64,000 nucleotides of DNA from assembly GCA_963920665.1 (NCBI GenBank), contig OY987272.1, forward strand, positions 4,841,001 to 4,905,000. The letters run 5' to 3'. The notes below the pieces were generated by a model that saw only the letters and a program-made list of their open reading frames with translations, was not told the origin of the DNA and did no database searches. Numbering within the stretch: position 1 is the stretch's first letter; each line of letters begins with the position of its first letter. Source of the DNA: Straminergon stramineum (Eukaryota; Streptophyta; Bryopsida; Hypnales; Calliergonaceae). Position numbers and translations under genes: made by a program. Shown here piece after piece: positions 1 to 13,894 of the stretch.

Positions 1-620
1 TTCAACACCTCATAAATACCTACAACCTAATCTAACTTCATTTTTGACATTACACTTTGCAATTAAACAATTTTCTCTATGTAGGTAGTGTAGAGTCTTG
101 CCTCTATCAAGGCCCAAGTAGATATACAGGAGGCAACCCATTTCCAATCACTTAAGTAGTTATACCTATCTGGAGGCAAGTTTCTTTGGGGGGGGGGATT
201 TTCCAGTGTGCAAAAATAGAGTTAAGAAGGTTTCTATAATTTTTCAGATTTTTCTTTCGCAAAACATAATTACTACGAATTTTAAGCAGAAGATTGCATT
301 CCTCCCACTCTAGTCATGTAGACCTTCATGTTTCCCACAAGGACTAGTTGCAAAATCCACCCAAGAATTGAGAGTGCTATAAAACAATCACAATGTGCCA
401 CAACTACACAAAAAATTATGATGTAAATAATCACTATCATCTCCTCTTGCGTGGAAAGAGAGCAATCTACATTGCCGAAAGGGGGTGTTGATCAAGAATG
501 GGTTGACTCCCTTAGTCTCAAGTGGTGTCACTTCATTTCTCATGAGATTTAAAGTAGGACCCTAGATGACTAGACTCTTAATTTACGCCAACCTCCACAC
601 ATAACTTAGTTGGAGTTCTT
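1..620. other. AT-rich intergenic DNA
   Basis: No gene is supported here. The stretch is AT-rich and contains a run of G near 188. The segment around 560-600 resembles 6,205-6,260 in the phrase gactcttaat followed by gccaacctc or gccagcctc, so both are probably fragments of one dispersed repeat. Confidence 0.5.
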
Positions 621-1590
621 TCTCTCTCTCTCACCGTGAATCAATTAGGCTCTGTAGTGCTATGTACTGTTTCCCCCATCAATGGAAATCGTCCATGTGT
701 TTCAAGAAAAAAAAATAGGCTCTGTAACCTACCGTCCGTGCAGGAAGGTCGCAAAACAGAACTTCTGCCGCAGTACATGTCTGAAACTTACGAATCATGC
801 CGGCAATCTCACATGACCTGCTGCAGCGCATGCACCCAAGCGGGAACGAAGCCGCCACGGCACCCACCATCTGGAACGAACTGGAAGGAGCCCAGCCCAG
901 CCGAAGCTCTGCTTCCCAGTGTCTTTTGGCCTCTTGCAGTTCCCTTTTGGCGAAAGGGATGGAGGGCAGGAGACGACGGTTGACGGTTCAGAGTGAGGTG
1001 CGGGATGTCCTGCACTTACACTGAGGCGACGATCGATCGATGGATGGAGGGGTTGCGATGCAAAATTAAAGGGAAAGGAATGTGGACAGTCTACTAGGGA
1101 AGGATTCTGCAAGTGATTCAGCAAGGGAAGAGGACAGAGGAATCTGGGAAAGCAGCGGTGGAGGAGGGGAGATATTTCGACTTACTTTAGAACTTGTGCG
1201 AGATGACGGCTCTACACTGAGTGACAGAAGCCATCGGTAGTGACGCTCCTACAGTACAGTAAGAGTTATTAGTGAGGCTTCCTTTTTGCTGGTGGCTTTG
1301 GAATTTCCGAAACGGAAAAGAACTGATTCTGCTGGCGGACTACTCTCTCATTGGAATCAGCGTGTTTGCGGGGAGGGGCGAAGTTTCGCACTCTCTGACG
1401 TACGTCGGAGCCTGTCCGTCAAACCTCCTTCCCTCCATAATGGCACCAGTGCGGTGTTGGGGATTTTTTTTTGGAGTTTTACCAGCTCTTTTCACTCCAA
1501 TTCCCATTATGGTAGAACCGCCCATTACCAGCCAGAACCCATGGTCAATATATAGGTATGGGAAATTCAACAGAGAGATGACTGACAGGT
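621..1590. other. GC-richer island without a supported gene
   Basis: GC content is clearly higher than in the surrounding DNA. Several short overlapping frames on both strands reach about 115 codons, but none shows a recognisable domain, a convincing start context or splice signals. It may be the promoter or UTR of a lost gene, or a gene relic. I cannot assign a strand or a function. Confidence 0.4.
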
Positions 1591-4086
1591 AACTATTAAA
1601 TTTCTGGTTTCCCACCATCTTCTAGCCATTACTGTAATGACACATCTACTTCGTTTTGAGAGCCCAATTAGTCTTTAGATGAGCAATGATGGATGAATCT
1701 ACATATTGGGGATGGGAGCAGGCCAACTTTTGGCTTCTAAAATTCATAACAATTTTAATTTAAGGAAAAAAATTACGAAACTTTGGCAATGCCTATGATT
1801 TCTATCTGTCCATAGGTCTAAAAATTAAAATTCCCTTCTACAGCTCCAGACCATGCATAAATTCCTTAAGTGGTTGGTCATGGGCGGTTCTACTATATAT
1901 TGAACCAGTTTTTCCACTACCAAGTCCAACTTTCTCCCCTGTCCCCCTTCCCCCCACCCCCTTTTTTTTTGATAGAAAGTACAAATTTTATACTCCAATT
2001 CTAGTTTTTTCCACTGGTTATTTTTCCACTTGGTTGTACAATATTATGGAAGTGCCGAACACCAACTTGAATTGAAAACTAGTATTGAAAATAGAAGGTT
2101 CAATTTGTTCTAACAGTAGGGACCAAAAAAATGTCCTTGTGACAAATGGATAATTCTACATGGGACCAAAAAATTGGATTCATTGTGAGAAGTGGTATGA
2201 AGGTGTGGGTACTAAAAATTCAGAGAATGATGATGGCGATAGTTTTGGAGAATTGATGATTCCCAAAATATTAATCAATCACCATCTAGACTATTTGGGT
2301 AATTTATATTCCATTCTTTGAATCTGAATTTAAGCCATGAAAATGATCTTTTTGGATTTGAAACCTACTACTAAAATGAACTTCATCACATTTAGTTTCT
2401 ACTCCAATTTGAAAATTTGAAAAAATCGTAAATTTGAGTATTTTATAGCAATTTGAACTTTGGACCTATTAGCATGGAGTGTTGACATTCAAATACTCAA
2501 ATGGTGTTGTTTTCTAATTTTAGAGTATCATGGTGGAAAAATTTGCACCATGGTGTTTTAGATGAAGTATTATAATGTACACCTATAGAGATTTTGTAAA
2601 GATTTTTTCAACATGTATTGTATGAATTGTTTTGCACATTTAATTCAAAATTTCACAATAATTCTAAATTTTTACAAAAAAATCTGGAATTTTTGTGACT
2701 CATAGAAGATATATAGTCACATCTTTCAAAAATATCTACAAAAATATTTCATTCATAGGTAGTTGCAAAATGGGAGGATATAGAGAAAAGAACTTTGAAG
2801 TTTGAAAAGTGTTCATAGGCATGTCATTTCAAAAAGTGGGTTCCAATCCCTTCATCAATTATAAATGGTAAAGTATTTATTCATCCATATTGAGGGCATA
2901 GACCCTATAAAGAATCAACATGGTATTTTCCCTAAGAAACTCTTAGGTTGTCATGTGACAATGAGGCTTTTTGACTCCATAAAATTTAGAATGATACCAT
3001 GAAGTTGAGTTTAAAAAATTCATAACATGATCTTACAAATTTATTGATTTACAATTCTATTTTTGGAAGATTCTTGGTTTTCAAATGCCAATTGTGTTTT
3101 AAAATTTTCATTTGTTGATTCCCTATCAAAGTATGTTGAATTGCTTTTGCGGATGATAATAAACACTTGTTTTTGGGGGGTAGAAAGATCTTAAACCAAT
3201 CCGAAAGCTAATGCTCATAGATAGAGTCAAAATTAGAATTAGGGATTGTTTTGTACTTGTAGGCAATGAAAATCATAATTTTTTTTAAACATTTCTTTTC
3301 AGGATAATTTTTTAAGAATTTTATAAATCAAGACTTGAAACAACTAGAAAGTGCTCTATAGATGCATTTTTGTAGTCCTTTTAGAAGGGTCCCAAACCAT
3401 TCACTATAAGCTTTATTACTTTATAACCATATTGCACCAAGTGTAAAAAATTAAGAAATCCCACTAGATGGTTTTACTCCTAAATGTCCAAACAACCATT
3501 TATGAGTGTTGACTAAACTTTGAAGCTACTTAGGATCTCAACAAATATTTTTTTTAGTATTTTTTGGAAAATGCCTATTAAATTATATTTTTAGCATCAA
3601 AATTCATTCAATTCTTGTTATTACTATTTTTTCAATTCAAGAGTTTTTGTAAGGTTGTTCATTGCAAAATCTAGATTTTCTAGTGTCATGGGCTCTTGGG
3701 TATGAAACTCAAATCATATTAGATCATAGGGGAGAAATCACGTTACAAATTAATTTTAAAAGAGTAGAATAGATTTTGGATGTTGTAAATTAATTGTGGT
3801 TATAAATATTTTGCCTTCCTATCTTATAGTTTTTTTGTGGCCATAATTTTAGATTTTACTTGTAAAGAGAGGATTGAATTACTACAATTCACCTTCAACT
3901 ATTTATTTCTTTTACGATCAAACATTATAACCTTTCCATCTATAAGCAATATTGTTGTAATTCCTATTCCTTTGTGGTCTATAAAACGTGTTATTTAAGA
4001 TTATATGGATACAATTCAAAACTTATGAATATTTTTGGTTTTAATAGTTTATTTTAGAGCAATTTCCAAGAAACTCAAAGAAGATC
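1591..4086. other. AT-rich intergenic DNA, nothing recognised
   Basis: Long AT-rich sequence with frequent stops in all frames and homopolymer A/T runs. I see no gene, tandem repeat or bounded element. Confidence 0.5.
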
Positions 4087-4636
4087 TTAACCCCAAAAGG
4101 ACCAAACATTTGAATTTTGAACAATAATTGAATACAAATATGTCTCATTCATATTGAACCCTAGTTTTTTCATCCATCTTCATCTTTGTAGATTTTGTTA
4201 GTTCTCTTACATTTGTATGGTATAGATTTTTAGAACTTGTATTTGTAAATATTCTATACTTTAGAGGGCACAAGCATGTAACTTTTCCAATTCAAAGGAT
4301 GCCCTTTCAAAATGATTTGAATAAATAAATAAAATCAAAATCTTGAAAAATTCCCATAGTTAGAATTTAAAATTTTGAACTTATAAAAAAATCACATGAA
4401 AAATTATGAATATTCAAACTACAATCAATTTTAGAAGGAATTTTCAAATTTTATAAAAAAAATATAGATAGTGTGACAAGTGATCTATTTGTATAGATAT
4501 GATACATGGGTCATATTTTACAATTTTATGTTTGAAAAATCATGATCAAACTATTCTTCTAACTTAAAGTTGCATTTTGTAATACATATTCACAATTTTG
4601 GAAATTTAGACTATCTCCTAGTCTTTAAAAAGTTAA
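4087..4636. mobile_element. TTAA-flanked non-autonomous element, class 2 (about 542 bp), decayed
   Basis: TTAA stands at both ends (4,087-4,090 and 4,633-4,636). The left end reads TTAACCCCAAAAGGACCAAA. The interior aligns by eye with the copy at 15,183-15,723 (for example ttgaacaataattgaatac against ttgaacaacaaatgaatac) and has almost the same length (542 against 541 bp). The right end is eroded to gtctttaaaaag. The TTAA flank with C-rich ends is the arrangement of piggyBac-type elements. That superfamily call is inference. There is no coding capacity. Confidence 0.6.
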
Positions 4637-5708
4637 ACATGTAGAGATTAAGGTCATATGTAGACACTTCAAGGGACCCCTACTACTCACAAAGTTTGGG
4701 GCAAGCAAAATTGGGTAGTCTTCCTTAGAGCAATTAGAGCAAGTTAAAATATTATTATATTGTGCCAATTTCCACAAAATTAAATTCTTTCAGAGAGAAT
4801 AATCTTCTAAGTAACACTAATTCCCCCCTCACTAATAGGTAAATCAATGTACAATATTTCTTGACCTTGGACAATTGTTTCAAAAAATCTTAAGAAGATT
4901 TGACATCATAGGAAATTAGGAACCTCACTTGAATCCTAACCCCTAAACATCAAGAATCATCTCCCAAATTGACGATTTGAGAAAAATCATTATAAAGTTC
5001 TATTTGGAAGCATATCTTGGAATTGATATACAAGTAAAGTTATAGACTATGAGTTTTAGGTTCCATCCATACTATAAGATTCACCAATGTCATCACCAAC
5101 ATTTTTTTATAAATTTTGAAAGAGAAATTTCAAAATTCCTTGAAAATCCGATTTCAAGCAAAATTCTATCATTTTTTGAGTTAAATTTTGCTGGAATGGA
5201 TTTGAAACAAGGTTCTCTTTGTATGGTAATTTTTTGAAATTTTTTTGTTTTTAAAATCTGTGACCTCATTTTGGCAAATCCAATTTTGAACTACAGTCGA
5301 TGCAATTTTGGCTTGGTCAATCACTTGACATATTTACTTGCACATTGGTAATTTTAGAAAAATGTGTACTATAATAACACCAAATCCAACCCTTAGATAG
5401 GACAACAATTTGATAATGTATTTGTACAAATTAGAATAACTTTCATCCAAGCAATAAAGAAGACAAAACTTCAATTTCTATGTGTTCATTGTTTAGAAAA
5501 TGGATGTAGGAGTGTTTAGTGTTTAAAAAAACATTCCAAAACTTTAAGCCTTCATACCAAGTGCCTAGTCCAAAAATTAGGAAATATAAACAATAGTACA
5601 AAAAATTAGAATCATAAAGTAAAACAAATACCATATCTTACTATTTTTATTTTTTATTTTTTGAAACACATGGACAATTCCCATAGAAATAAGAACAGTA
5701 CAAAGAAC
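4637..5708. other. AT-rich intergenic DNA, nothing recognised
   Basis: No gene or bounded repeat is seen. A 62-codon frame near 5,049 has no recognisable features and is expected by chance in such AT-rich DNA. Confidence 0.45.
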
Positions 5709-5901
5709 TACACTGAATAGGGGTATTAAGGGGACCCATACTAATTAATCAACATTCCACACTAAATAAATATCTACCTTTATTGTACATCAATAGTGAT
5801 TGGAGTGTCCAGGTGATGTACATCATGTTTCAAACATCTACAGTTTTCTAGAATCAGTCCCTTTAATTTTTTGGTCCCCTTAATAACCCCTATTCAGTGT
5901 A
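5709..5901. mobile_element. TA-flanked MITE, Tc1/mariner-like
   Basis: The 189-bp element (5,711-5,899) starts CACTGAATAGGGGT and ends with the inverse, ACCCCTATTCAGTG after one extra base. The inverted arms run for about 27 bp through ATTAAGGGGACC. A TA dinucleotide lies directly outside both ends (5,709-5,710 and 5,900-5,901), the target duplication expected of Tc1/mariner (Stowaway-like) MITEs. It has no coding capacity. Confidence 0.75.
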
Positions 5902-8880
5902 GACAAAAAGACCCCAGCAAGCATTTCTTACCAAATCCTACTACTAGGGAGTACTCCATATTATATTCATGTTGTTTATTTTTACCATAATAATAAGTGC
6001 AGACCATGACTCATCTTTTGGAAGGTGCATCCATCACACTATTTATAACTTCAACTATAAATAATGTCACAGAAAAAACATGATCTTCCAATAAAAAATA
6101 TCTCTCTCTTTTTCAGTATAACTTAATTCTTGCAATCATCAAACACAATTGCCACCATCATGATGAGTTGCAAAGCTGAATACAAACCGCTAAGTTATTC
6201 AAATGAATTTCAAATGGAACCCAAGATGAATAGACTCTTAATTCATGCCAGCCTCAAAAACAAAGTAACTTTAAGTTGCTTATATATTATGCTGGAAAAT
6301 TGGAAGGCAACATAAATGTGAAGTTGGGAACTCAACCTCATGGCATTGTGCATGAGCGGCCACATGTCCATCATTGCATTTTCGCTACAAAAGCTTATAA
6401 GTTATTACTTGAGGCAGGAGTCATAAGAGGGGAATGCGAACCTTTTTAAAAAAAATGCATTTCCTTGTAAGTTGTGTTGTATTCATTTGGTCAGCACCAA
6501 GGGTCAACTTTCACCGGATTTGTGGAAGAAGAAAAAAATTCAGACACTAAATAATGAGATGGTAAAGAGTCAAGAGTTTGATGGACGGTACTCGTTTATT
6601 TATTTTTAAAATTTTTTTGACACAAATGAAACTGAATTTCAAATGGTACTTGTTTTCACTACGGGTACTGGTATGTAAGCATATGCCATGTGCATTTTGA
6701 TATGGGTTGTTATCTTTATTGCCTTCTCTTGCAAGTAAGGTGGAAGTAAGGTGACTAAGGTGGAAACTCCCGAAACTATCAAAATAAATAATTTGGCATA
6801 ATTTGGGGTACCTTTTTGTAGAAAAAATATTTTTGTAGTATTAGTAATTAAAAATTATGAATTTTCAAATGAATAATAGAATTTTTGAGTAAGATATGAA
6901 GTTTCTACGAAGTTTCAAAGTGAAACTTCCTAGGCCACTAAAATTGTTACATGGCTTGGTCCTAAAACTGAAATCTAGAAAAAAAGTCAACAATCAACTA
7001 AATCAATCAATTGAAGTGGAATATGGGAGTGGTTTGATGACACTTTGGGACACTTTTGCTAGAAGTCTATTTGTTAGGAATGGATATAGGGATAGTTTCG
7101 GGCCTTTAGTTAGATCTACATGTGTCAAAATAAGCAATTGAACATTTTGTAGAAAGGAGCCAAAATTCAATATAGGTATGTCTACATTATACAGAAAAAA
7201 CTCAATTTCACACTTCTTTGTATCATTCTCTTGTCATTCTTAGAAAGAAAAGTGAAAAGTTTAGGTGAAAAGTGACAATAGGTGACATTGAACCCTAAAA
7301 TTCTAGGTGTTATATGTATATAGCATTCATTTTGTTCATAGTCAAGTTTTATTCAATTAAAAAGAAAACCTAGAATGTAGTATGAACATTGTAATAGTTG
7401 GATGTGACTCTAGTAAAATGTTGATAAGTTTTTTTTAAGGATATAATTATGTGTGCTATATTTTATATAAAATATAAGAATGTCCATGTTATTGCTTTCT
7501 CAAGAAATCTACTACATATAGAAAGTTGAAATGCTTTGAATAGAAATGCCAAAAATTACAATATTCATGTCATGCCATATTGATAACCTTGTTAATTAAG
7601 CCAAATATAACAATATGAAAGTGCTAAAATCATAAATTATACTATTGGAAGAATTTCAAAATAATTTTTTTCTAAAATAAATTTTCTTGCATCTGTAGAT
7701 CTTTATTCAAATCCAACTATAGAGATAGTATAAAAAATTTCCCTTGAACATGAATTTTAGATCCTTTTCACTCTCAATGAAAACCATAGACAAACTTAGA
7801 AAGTTTCTTGACAACAATTACATTTAAATGCTTCTTTGTACAAGCATTTGAGCTCGGTTCCTACAAGTAAATTGTACTAGCTTTTTGTTGGATCTTGTTG
7901 GAAGTTGAAAAGAATTTCTTAAATTTATTCACATCTATTTTTTGAACAACACAAGAATAAACTACTAATTTTCAATTTGTATCCAAAACCAATCCTAGGT
8001 TTTTATGGTCATATGTCTTGTGTTTTAGCCAAGTATTTCAGGAAAATACATCTAAAACCAATTAAATAAACAATTTAGCACAATTCGATTGTTACTTTGA
8101 AAAAGTCTTTGTAAGATCTTGTTGATAGCCAAAAGGATATTCTCTTAGGCCATTGTCTATGCAACTAGGAACAAATCACTATCAACAATTGAAATTGGAA
8201 GGTTGGACCATGAGAAGAAGCAAAAATGCTAATCCAATGCAGTTTGCAAGAGGCTCATCAATTTGGAGGCCTTTGCAATTTTTTGTTCCTACACAATATT
8301 TTTTTCTTTTGTATTGTGCCCTCTAAGTTAGCCAACCAAACTCTAACATAGTAATCCTGTCTCTACTAAGCTAATGAGGAAACGCAAGGAACTAGTTGAA
8401 CCTTGAAAATATCCCCAAATAATTATCTTCATCATAAATAACAAGAATCAAATGTATTAAAAAGCCTCATTTGTGACCAACCAAGCTTTTTACAAGGAAC
8501 CCATACAATGTGCATTAGGAGGTTCAACCCTACTCTTTTCCCTTGAAAAATAAGGGTCTACAAAAAGTCACTGAAAATTGCATTTGAAGTGACTCACATA
8601 TCAAGTCACACATTGAGGATGTCTTTAGAATGCATTTTTTAAACATTGTACGCCAATAAAACTATGAATTTTCACAAATGTTGAAAATAGGTATTTCCAA
8701 AATCCACAATAGACTCTCGTGAATAGTGAGAACACATTTCTCTAGGCTTAAATCTACAAACGTTCATTTTAGGAAAGTGTTGATTCTAGGGGTTGTTACC
8801 TTAGATAAGACAGTTTTACAAGCCAGTCACAATCAAAACTTACATTTCTGCCCACTATCTCAAATAAACATTTTTTCCGA
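5902..8880. other. AT-rich intergenic DNA, nothing recognised
   Basis: The 81-codon frame near 6,896 is the longest and shows no recognisable domain. A short segment near 6,205-6,260 resembles 560-600. I see no RNA gene, tandem repeat or bounded element. Confidence 0.45.
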
Positions 8881-9721
8881 ACAGGTCACAATTAGCTCTA
8901 CTTAAGTTACCCCACCAGAAGTTACCCAGGTAACTTTGAAACCCTCGGTGGGTCAATGAAGCCGGCCTTGGAGATGCATGGAAAATACGGGGCCCCCAAA
9001 GGGAAGTTAACAGGAGCCCTGCGTTGAGGCGCGTGCGCAGTCTGCAGACACCAACAGCCCACCAAGTAAGTTAAGTTACTGTAGGTAGGAATGTGGCGGG
9101 TAAGAGAGTCGTGGCCGGGTCGGGCGCGGGCCGGGCCGGTGGAGCGAACCGGCAGGTGCAGGCCAAGAAGCCAAACGGGGGGGGTCATATGGAGGTTCAC
9201 GTCAGGCCCATTCTTTAAGTAGCGCGCTGCAGCACTTGCGGTTTTCTTTCAGAAGACGCCACAGCTGCCACCACCATTTGCCTCGCTCGCATTGCACGGT
9301 ACCATACTCCCGCACGCTACCGGCCTAGCTCACTCAGAGAGCTGCGGACTGCTCTTCTACGTGTCAGATTTGGTGTAGCAACAAGGAAGAACCGTGTGGT
9401 TGAAGTCTGCAAGGGTTTGGTGCTGGTGTGCCTTGGATCTGAAGTTTGAGACCAATTTGGAGTGGACGAGAAGGAGCGATCGTGCGAGTGAGGACTTAGT
9501 ACATAACATGTCGCTTGAAATAGACGTGAAATAGTCGTCAAATTGGTGTTGGTAGATGTGGTGTAACTGTTTATAAGGGTTTGGAAACGTTTGTGCATGT
9601 TGCGTTCGGTGCTTGAAAGGAGCGGGCGAGCAGGTGTTGACGAATTTTGGATTTTTGAGGATCTAGGTTTGATTTGGTTGAGGAATTGTTAGTGCCTCGT
9701 GTGAAATTGGTTTTCATGCAT
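8881..9721 (+). promoter_or_regulatory. Promoter and 5' leader region of the RSH gene
   Basis: GC content rises sharply at about 8,910 and stays high into the RSH coding region. A GGCCCA motif near 9,207 matches the site II element common upstream of plant housekeeping and organelle-related genes. The transcription start cannot be placed by reading. Reverse-strand frames in this stretch show no domain. Confidence 0.45.
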
Positions 9722-12700
9722 ATGGTAGGCATTATGGCGCTCTATTCGAGCTCGCCACCTGCGTCCTGGGGTTCTCAGTGTTCCTTGAGTAGCAAGTCAT
9801 CGTCTGCCGCAGCAATTGACACTGAGTTCAATTTCCGGGGGCCGCAAGGACAGTCACCGAAATCGGTGCAAGGAGGCTTGTCTAGTTTGTTTCACAGCAA
9901 CGCGATGAAGCTTTCGCATTCACACTCTGCAGGTGAAGTACTGGAGGCTTCTCCCAACGGCCAGTCCGTGGGATGTTTTCGAGGTGAGCCAGCGATGGCA
10001 AGGGAATCTCAAGATGCTCGAACTGGAGCTATGAATATCCCGGTGTCTTTGAAGTCGCGAGAGCGCAGCCCTGCCTCAGTGTTGCAGGGGCCAAGTTCGC
10101 GCAGTGGCGGCTATGGCTCGACTTGGGATAGTCCCAGGTGCGGCGGAGGGCTTCCCCCGTTGGATCCCCATGTAGAGCGAATATCTTCGCGTAGGAGGTC
10201 TTCTCTCTCCGGCGAGAGAGAGAGGTGGACAGTGTCTAGAAGTGTGGGATGTGAGGTTGGTAATACCGCTACCTTCTCTGGTGATCGACGTGTGACTGAG
10301 AGGACTGCATCAGAGCCTGTTCGCGTGGAAGGTTTCGGTTCAGGTGCCTCTGCGTATGGTAATTCGCCTTTGGATACTCTAACCCTTCCTCTTTACACCA
10401 CTGGGAAGAGTCTCGGAACCTCGAAGTCTCATCGGGGGGAACCTGATATTCTGGAGGCCAGGGAGAAGATTCTGAGGTTAGCAGAAGAGGCGAACGGCAT
10501 CTTTTCAGTAGCAAATGAGAAAATGAAGGTGGATACTGCAGTTGGAACCTCCGCAGATGAGCTCTTGAGAGGTGCTCAAGCTAGGTACAGGGTCTTTTAT
10601 GCCCCGGTTGTCGTCAAGGCTTTCAGAATGGCAGAAGAAGCACACAAAGGACAAGTATGATCCTATTTCCTCATGCGCATACCATCTATTAATATGCTTT
10701 GTTTGTTGTCGTATCCGGGGATCTTGCCCATACTCGTTGGTTTAGTACTGATGCTTTCTTAAGAGCAATCTATTACGTGTTTGCTCTGCTCTGGGCTGAA
10801 TGTGTGATCGTATGTGTGGAACAGTTTAGACGAAATGGAGATTCGTTCCTGTTGCACTGTATGGAGACAGCCTTGATATTGGCAGCAACTGGAGTTGACA
10901 GTTCAGTGGTGGCAGCAGGGTTGCTACACGATGCGATCGATGACTCTAACTTGAGTTTGCAATTACTGCGGGGCGCTTTAGGAGACGATGTCGCTAACTT
11001 GGTTATTGGGGTATGCATACTTTTAGTCGTCTTGCCCTTTGTATGGCCGATCCGCATGAGATTTTGGGGGGGAGTAACACTGTGGCATGTATGTCGTTGT
11101 TGAAGTGCAAGTTCTAGAGCATTTTAATAAGACGTTCCAATTATTGTTCTCATGTTTCAGTTCATTGTGCTGATTACGTCAGCTAATCGTTATCAATGTG
11201 CTTATCATTCGTCTTCTTCTGTGACAGGTTTCAAGGTTAAGCAACTTAAGTCAGCTTGCCAGGAACAGCAACACAGTGTGCGATCCAACGGAGGCTGATA
11301 GGTTGCGAACAATGATTTTGGCTATGGTTGATGTCCGAGTGGTGCTCATAAAGATAGCTGATCGGTTGCACAATTTGAGAACTCTAGAGGCTCTGCCGTC
11401 TCTCAAGCAGATCGGCATGGCCAATGAGACGCTAGAAATTTTTGCACCTTTGGCGAATCGTTTAGGTATTTGGAGCTGGAAGGCTGAGCTGGAAGATCTA
11501 TGTTTCAAGTGCTTGAAACCTGCTGAATATCAAGATCTGTCAACAAGGCTATCTGAGCGATGTCGAGAAGGAATTGTAATGTCGTCTATTGAAGATTTGG
11601 AAGAGGCATTAAAGATTCGTGGGGTGCAGTTTATCGATTTGTGTGGGCGACCCAAGAATTTGTACAGTGTTTACAAGAAAATGATGAAGTAAGTTTTGGT
11701 TATGTACGCTTGATACCTCTTGTTCATCATTGCAATTTAGTTTCAGCATTCCCATACAGTTCAGCTTTCCTCTTCAAATTTTAGTTCATCATTGACAGTT
11801 ATAATTTCTTTGCTTTCATTCGCTGATACTCTCTGACGGTTCTGTGCAGGAAAAAGAGGACTCCTGAAGAGATTCTTGATGTTCGAGGATTGCGCTTGAT
11901 TGTGGCTGATGAGAATAGTTGCTATAAAGCTTTGGAGATAGTTCACGAGCTTTGGAGACAGATCCCTGGAAAGTCGAAGGACTATATTGTCGAATCGAAG
12001 CCCAATGGGTATGATACTGAGCTTTACAAGAGATTGTGTATGAGTGGATTGTATTGTAAAATGTTGTAGGAAATTTCGCTGATTGTGTGTTGCATTGAAC
12101 CTTGGAATGAAGAATGCTGATTGTGTGGGCCTGTTTTCAGGTATAAGTCACTTCACACTGTAGTGACAGGAAGTGATGGATATCCCCTGGAAGTGCAAAT
12201 CCGGACAATGAAAATGCACCATCAGGCAGAGTACGGTTTAGCTGCTCATTGGAGATATAAGGAGGACAATACCGAGCACTCTGCATTCAGCTCCGAACGA
12301 GTTGAATGGGCTCGTTGGGTTTTGACGTGGCACAGCGAGATCACGGATACTAAATTGCGAGTATCGCCTCTGGGAGCTGATCTGAGGCCACCTTGCCCTT
12401 TCCCTGTGCACAATAAGGGCTGTCCCTATGACGCATCCTGCTGTGGACTAATGCTAAGGGAGGATGACCCTGTGTTCGTTATCAAAATGGAGAATGAGCA
12501 TGTAAGTCTTCCTAGTCTTTTTGAAACATTGGGAATTGGTTTAGAGGTCCTCCGGGGTGAGGAACCTAATGTGTGCATTTGACCTGACAATTTTTTTGCG
12601 CAATGGAGCGTTGTTTGTACTGGAAATCTCGAATGGTTTGAAGATTCATAGCAAAAAGGTTTTGAATCATTCGTTATCCGTTTTAACTGGTACAAGTATT

Positions 12701-13169
12701 AGAGTTTCGGAGGTTGTGTTTCTGCAAAGTATTAGTGGTGTAAATGCCTACCAGGATGTTCTCTCTGGCTCATCATCTGTTCTTTTCCGTTGTGCAGATG
12801 TTGGTGCGAGAGTTGTCTCCGGGTTCAACAGTTGGGGATCTCGTTTCTGTGAGGAGCTCTGACATGGATTCTCTTACGGTGAACTTGAAATCTGCCGAAC
12901 AGAATGAGGTGCGGGTAAAAGTGAATCATCAATTTGTCGACGATTTGGAACAGAAGTTGAATATGGGTGACTATGTAGAGGTTACCACTGCAGTCCAGCG
13001 TGTGTTAGAAACGTCCCTAGTGCGCTCATCTGCTGTGGAGAAACCATGTGGTAAGATCGCTTTGGAGTTCCAGCGAGAGCAGCTGAAGCGGCTGTACGGC
13101 GGAATTTCCTGTGACGACTTGAGGACTCCCTCGCTGGAGCGGAGTTCAAGCGTTGCCGGCCTAATTTAG
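9722..13169 (+). CDS. RelA/SpoT homologue, RSH2/RSH3-like (p)ppGpp synthetase/hydrolase, plastid-targeted, six exons
   Basis: Makes and degrades (p)ppGpp, the stringent-response alarmone, most likely in the chloroplast. My exon model is 9722-10654, 10825-11010, 11228-11688, 11850-12008, 12141-12501 and 12798-13169. All introns are GT-AG, and the joined frame gives 823 aa. Residues 1-311 form a long Ser-rich N-terminus with a likely transit peptide (MVGIMALYSSSPPASW). The HD hydrolase domain follows, with His322, His346-Asp347 and the ADRLHN motif (417-422). The synthetase domain has Asp537 in LDVRGLR, NGYKSLHT (579-586) and Glu597 in EVQIRT. A TGS-like domain starts near 700. No ACT domain or EF-hand is seen, which fits RSH2/3 rather than RSH1 or CRSH. 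Met at 9,716 (two residues upstream) is an equally possible start. Both catalytic sites look intact. Paralogue naming would need a phylogeny. Confidence 0.9.
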
Positions 13170-13559
13170 CAAGCGGTGGTAATGCTTAATCACAAATCTT
13201 TGAAGAAGCATGAAAGCTTCACTGGTTGTATATATTGTACAGAATTTACACCAACAATTGGTTAGGTAGACTTCATTCTTTACCCTGGAAGATGTTGTAA
13301 AGCCGATCCTCACATTCTGCCCAAAATGGAGGTGTGAGCATGGCTCTTAATTCCTAGGACATGGCCTATTTTGAAGCCATTCACCTGTACATTCAACAAA
13401 AGCTGTTGTTGCAAAACAACACAAAAGTAAATTTCTTTTTTTTGTATAACTGGATTTGCAAAATGTCCTGTCAATTACTGGTATAAATGCTCAAACACAG
13501 TCACAGATTTAAAGTTCTAAATCAAGAAACACTACGTTGAAGCATGAACTCTAAACTAA
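13170..13559 (+). other. Probable 3' UTR and downstream flank of RSH
   Basis: AT-rich sequence after the TAG stop at 13,167. TGTATATATTGTAC at about 13,228 could serve as a UGUA-type polyadenylation signal. No further coding exon is visible. Confidence 0.4.
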
Positions 13560-13765
13560 GAATTTACCCCCCACATTCCCTGAACCAAGGGTAAATGTAA
13601 AGTTGCCCCCTATTTTGGTCTTGATTACTTTTGCATTTCTTCGCCTCTCCCAGATAATTTGGGGCCAAATATGAATTCCAAATTCCCAAATTTGATCATA
13701 GGTGGCAAATAAAAAGTTCCAGTTTATTTTCCAGGGTAAACTTCAAGGGAATGAGGGGTCTATTC
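13560..13765. mobile_element. Possible small MITE with imperfect inverted ends
   Basis: The left end reads gaatttaccccccacattcc. The inverse of the right end reads gaatagacccctcattccc. Both continue into a TTACCCT/AGGGTAA-like stretch. The element would be about 206 bp. The arms are imperfect and no clean target duplication is seen, so this is tentative. Confidence 0.35.
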
Positions 13766-13894
13766 ACCCCAACCATCATGGAACCTTTTCATTTGAGTTT
13801 CAAGCTTCATACCCTATTTTGTTCAGTCTTCCTCTTTGATCACAAAATGAATTAGTATAGGCTTCAAAACCTTGATAAACCTTACATGAGGTTT

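Noticed and set aside
636..1124. Possible gene in the GC-rich island
   Set aside because: Frames on both strands are short, overlap each other and show no domain or splice signals. Recorded only as an island.
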